24,235 nt of DNA from Saprospiraceae bacterium. Lineage in GTDB: Bacteria; Bacteroidota; Bacteroidia; Chitinophagales; Saprospiraceae. Where the stretch lies: the NCBI GenBank assembly GCA_007125435.1, contig SLDF01000321.1:1-24235 (forward strand), given 5' to 3'. The number at the start of each line of letters is the position of its first letter. Positions within the stretch are counted from its first letter, which is position 1. The translations under genes and the position numbers were made by a program. Of the stretch, positions 23,541 through 24,235 are shown in pieces. The notes beneath the pieces are model-generated. The model ran no database searches. It had not been told where the DNA came from and saw only the letters and a program-made list of their open reading frames with translations.

Positions 23541-23866
23541 GTCGAAGGTCTGAAGGAGCTTAGGAGCTCAGGAGCAGAGGAGCATAGAAGCAGAGGAGCA
23601 TAGAAGCATAGGAGCATAGAAGCATAGGAGCATAGAAGCATAGGAGCATAGAAGCATAGGAGCATAGAAGCAGAGGAGCATAGAAGCATAGGAGCAGAGG
23701 AGCATAGAAGCTCAGGAGCATAGGAGCAGACGAGCATAGAAGCTTAGCAGCATAGAAGCTTAGAGGCATAGGAATAGCCATTAGTTATTTGATATATTTT
23801 TTGTAAAGAAGGAGATAGACCAATATGTCTTTTTGGTCTGAAAGTCCAAGGTCAAAGGTCTGAAGG
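23541..23866. repeat. 8-base tandem array flanked by 16-base direct repeats
   Basis: Between about 23555 and 23773 the unit GGAGCATA/GAAGCATA repeats roughly 27 times, often alternating to give a 16-base period, with CAGA and CTCA variants at both edges. The 16-mers at 23541-23556 and 23851-23866 (GTC-G/A-AAGGTCTGAAGG) match at 15 of 16 bases and flank the array. Minus-strand frames read as repeating LLCSYA/LLCFYA because the unit lacks stops; they are not genes. 23774-23850 is AT-rich and shows nothing else. Confidence 0.85.
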
Positions 23867-24235
23867 TCGCTATGGAAGATAAAAGATAAAAGGAAAAAGA
23901 TAAAAGTGTTGCACTGTACTTGCTGAAGGCGAAAATAATCTTATAACGATGCGAGTTACTTTGGTTGCCTAAATTCCAGATCAAAGCTGGATACAAGCCT
24001 CAGAGAGGCGATATATTAATAGCGCAGGGCGTCAGCCCTGGATTTGTAATTTATCACCCAATGTTTTGGCGCTATTTTTGCGCTGAAAGAAGCAAAAATA
24101 GTGACAAAACTAATCGACCAAACCTACCAATAAAACTTGAAAGCCTCCAGCCTACTTCAAGCCTAAACAGCGGAGAGCACGGAGTGCTCGTAGCGTAAAC
24201 AGCAAACGGAGGCGATAGCCGACCGTTTGCCTAAA
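23867..24235. other. Noncoding right end with several hairpins
   Basis: No gene is supported here. A purine-rich AGATAAAA run lies at about 23877-23907. Hairpins follow: CAGGGC/GCCCTG (24025-24040), a 10-bp stem extended by 5 bp (24064-24109), GAGCAC/GTGCTC (24175-24189) and GCAAACGG/CCGTTTGC (24202-24230). The plus frame 23965-24198 crosses these hairpins and looks like translated repeat. The element probably continues past the window. Confidence 0.55.

Noticed and set aside
23405..23781. Minus-strand frames encoding repeating LLCSYA/LLCFYA peptides
   Set aside because: They arise from an 8-base repeat without stop codons, open in more than one frame, and one overlaps the Fe-S carrier gene in antisense.
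23541..23866. Tandem array considered as a CRISPR
   Set aside because: The unit is 8 bases with no unique spacers, and no cas gene is nearby.

Overview
The window looks like a chromosomal segment from a Bacteroidota bacterium, probably of the Saprospiria type. Four things point there: several promoters of the Bacteroidota form (TTG, 20-21 bases, TAnnTTTG), a PorZ-like component of the type IX secretion system, a bacillithiol-pathway glycosyltransferase (BshA), and Bacteroidota-typical families (a DUF7033-like deacetylase-fold protein, a DUF7935-like protein, a paired M16 peptidase locus). No rRNA, tRNA, CRISPR array, prophage or intact insertion sequence is visible.

Layout. Positions 1-2162 hold a GC-rich deacetylase-fold gene (minus strand) between two inverted copies of a dispersed repeat. 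Positions 2163-5849 are plus-strand genes: an outer-membrane-type barrel protein and lipA in one unit, then a diacylglycerol-kinase-like lipid kinase, then exodeoxyribonuclease III. A bidirectional terminator separates these from a minus-strand operon (5925-9365) encoding an active M16 peptidase and an inactive, C-terminally extended M16 partner. A gene-poor kilobase (9366-10416) with more repeats precedes a hicB-hicA toxin-antitoxin pair. A minus-strand operon (11356-13702) encodes an isochorismatase-fold hydrolase and a long-chain acyl-CoA synthetase. A plus-strand operon follows: upp, a sodium:solute symporter and nadD, with porZ close behind. bshA lies convergent to porZ and divergent from a MerR-type regulator. 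The right end holds a YceI lipoprotein, a DUF7935-like membrane protein, a HesB/IscA-type Fe-S protein, and then 700 bases of noncoding repeats.

Function. Most genes are housekeeping: lipoate and Fe-S assembly, NAD and pyrimidine salvage, fatty-acid activation, base-excision repair, bacillithiol synthesis, envelope proteolysis and protein secretion. No operon here forms an obvious new multi-gene system.

The most unusual material is noncoding. A modular intergenic repeat family (framework from TTTGGGCATCACC to CATCGCTGATGC) occurs in at least three near-full copies and one deleted copy, and its internal hairpins change from copy to copy. There is also a 92-base element with terminal inverted repeats behind the MerR gene, an 8-base tandem array, and a duplicated 15-base motif spanning the upp promoter. 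Among the proteins, the MerR regulator keeps a cobalamin-binding-like domain but has lost both histidine motifs needed to bind B12.
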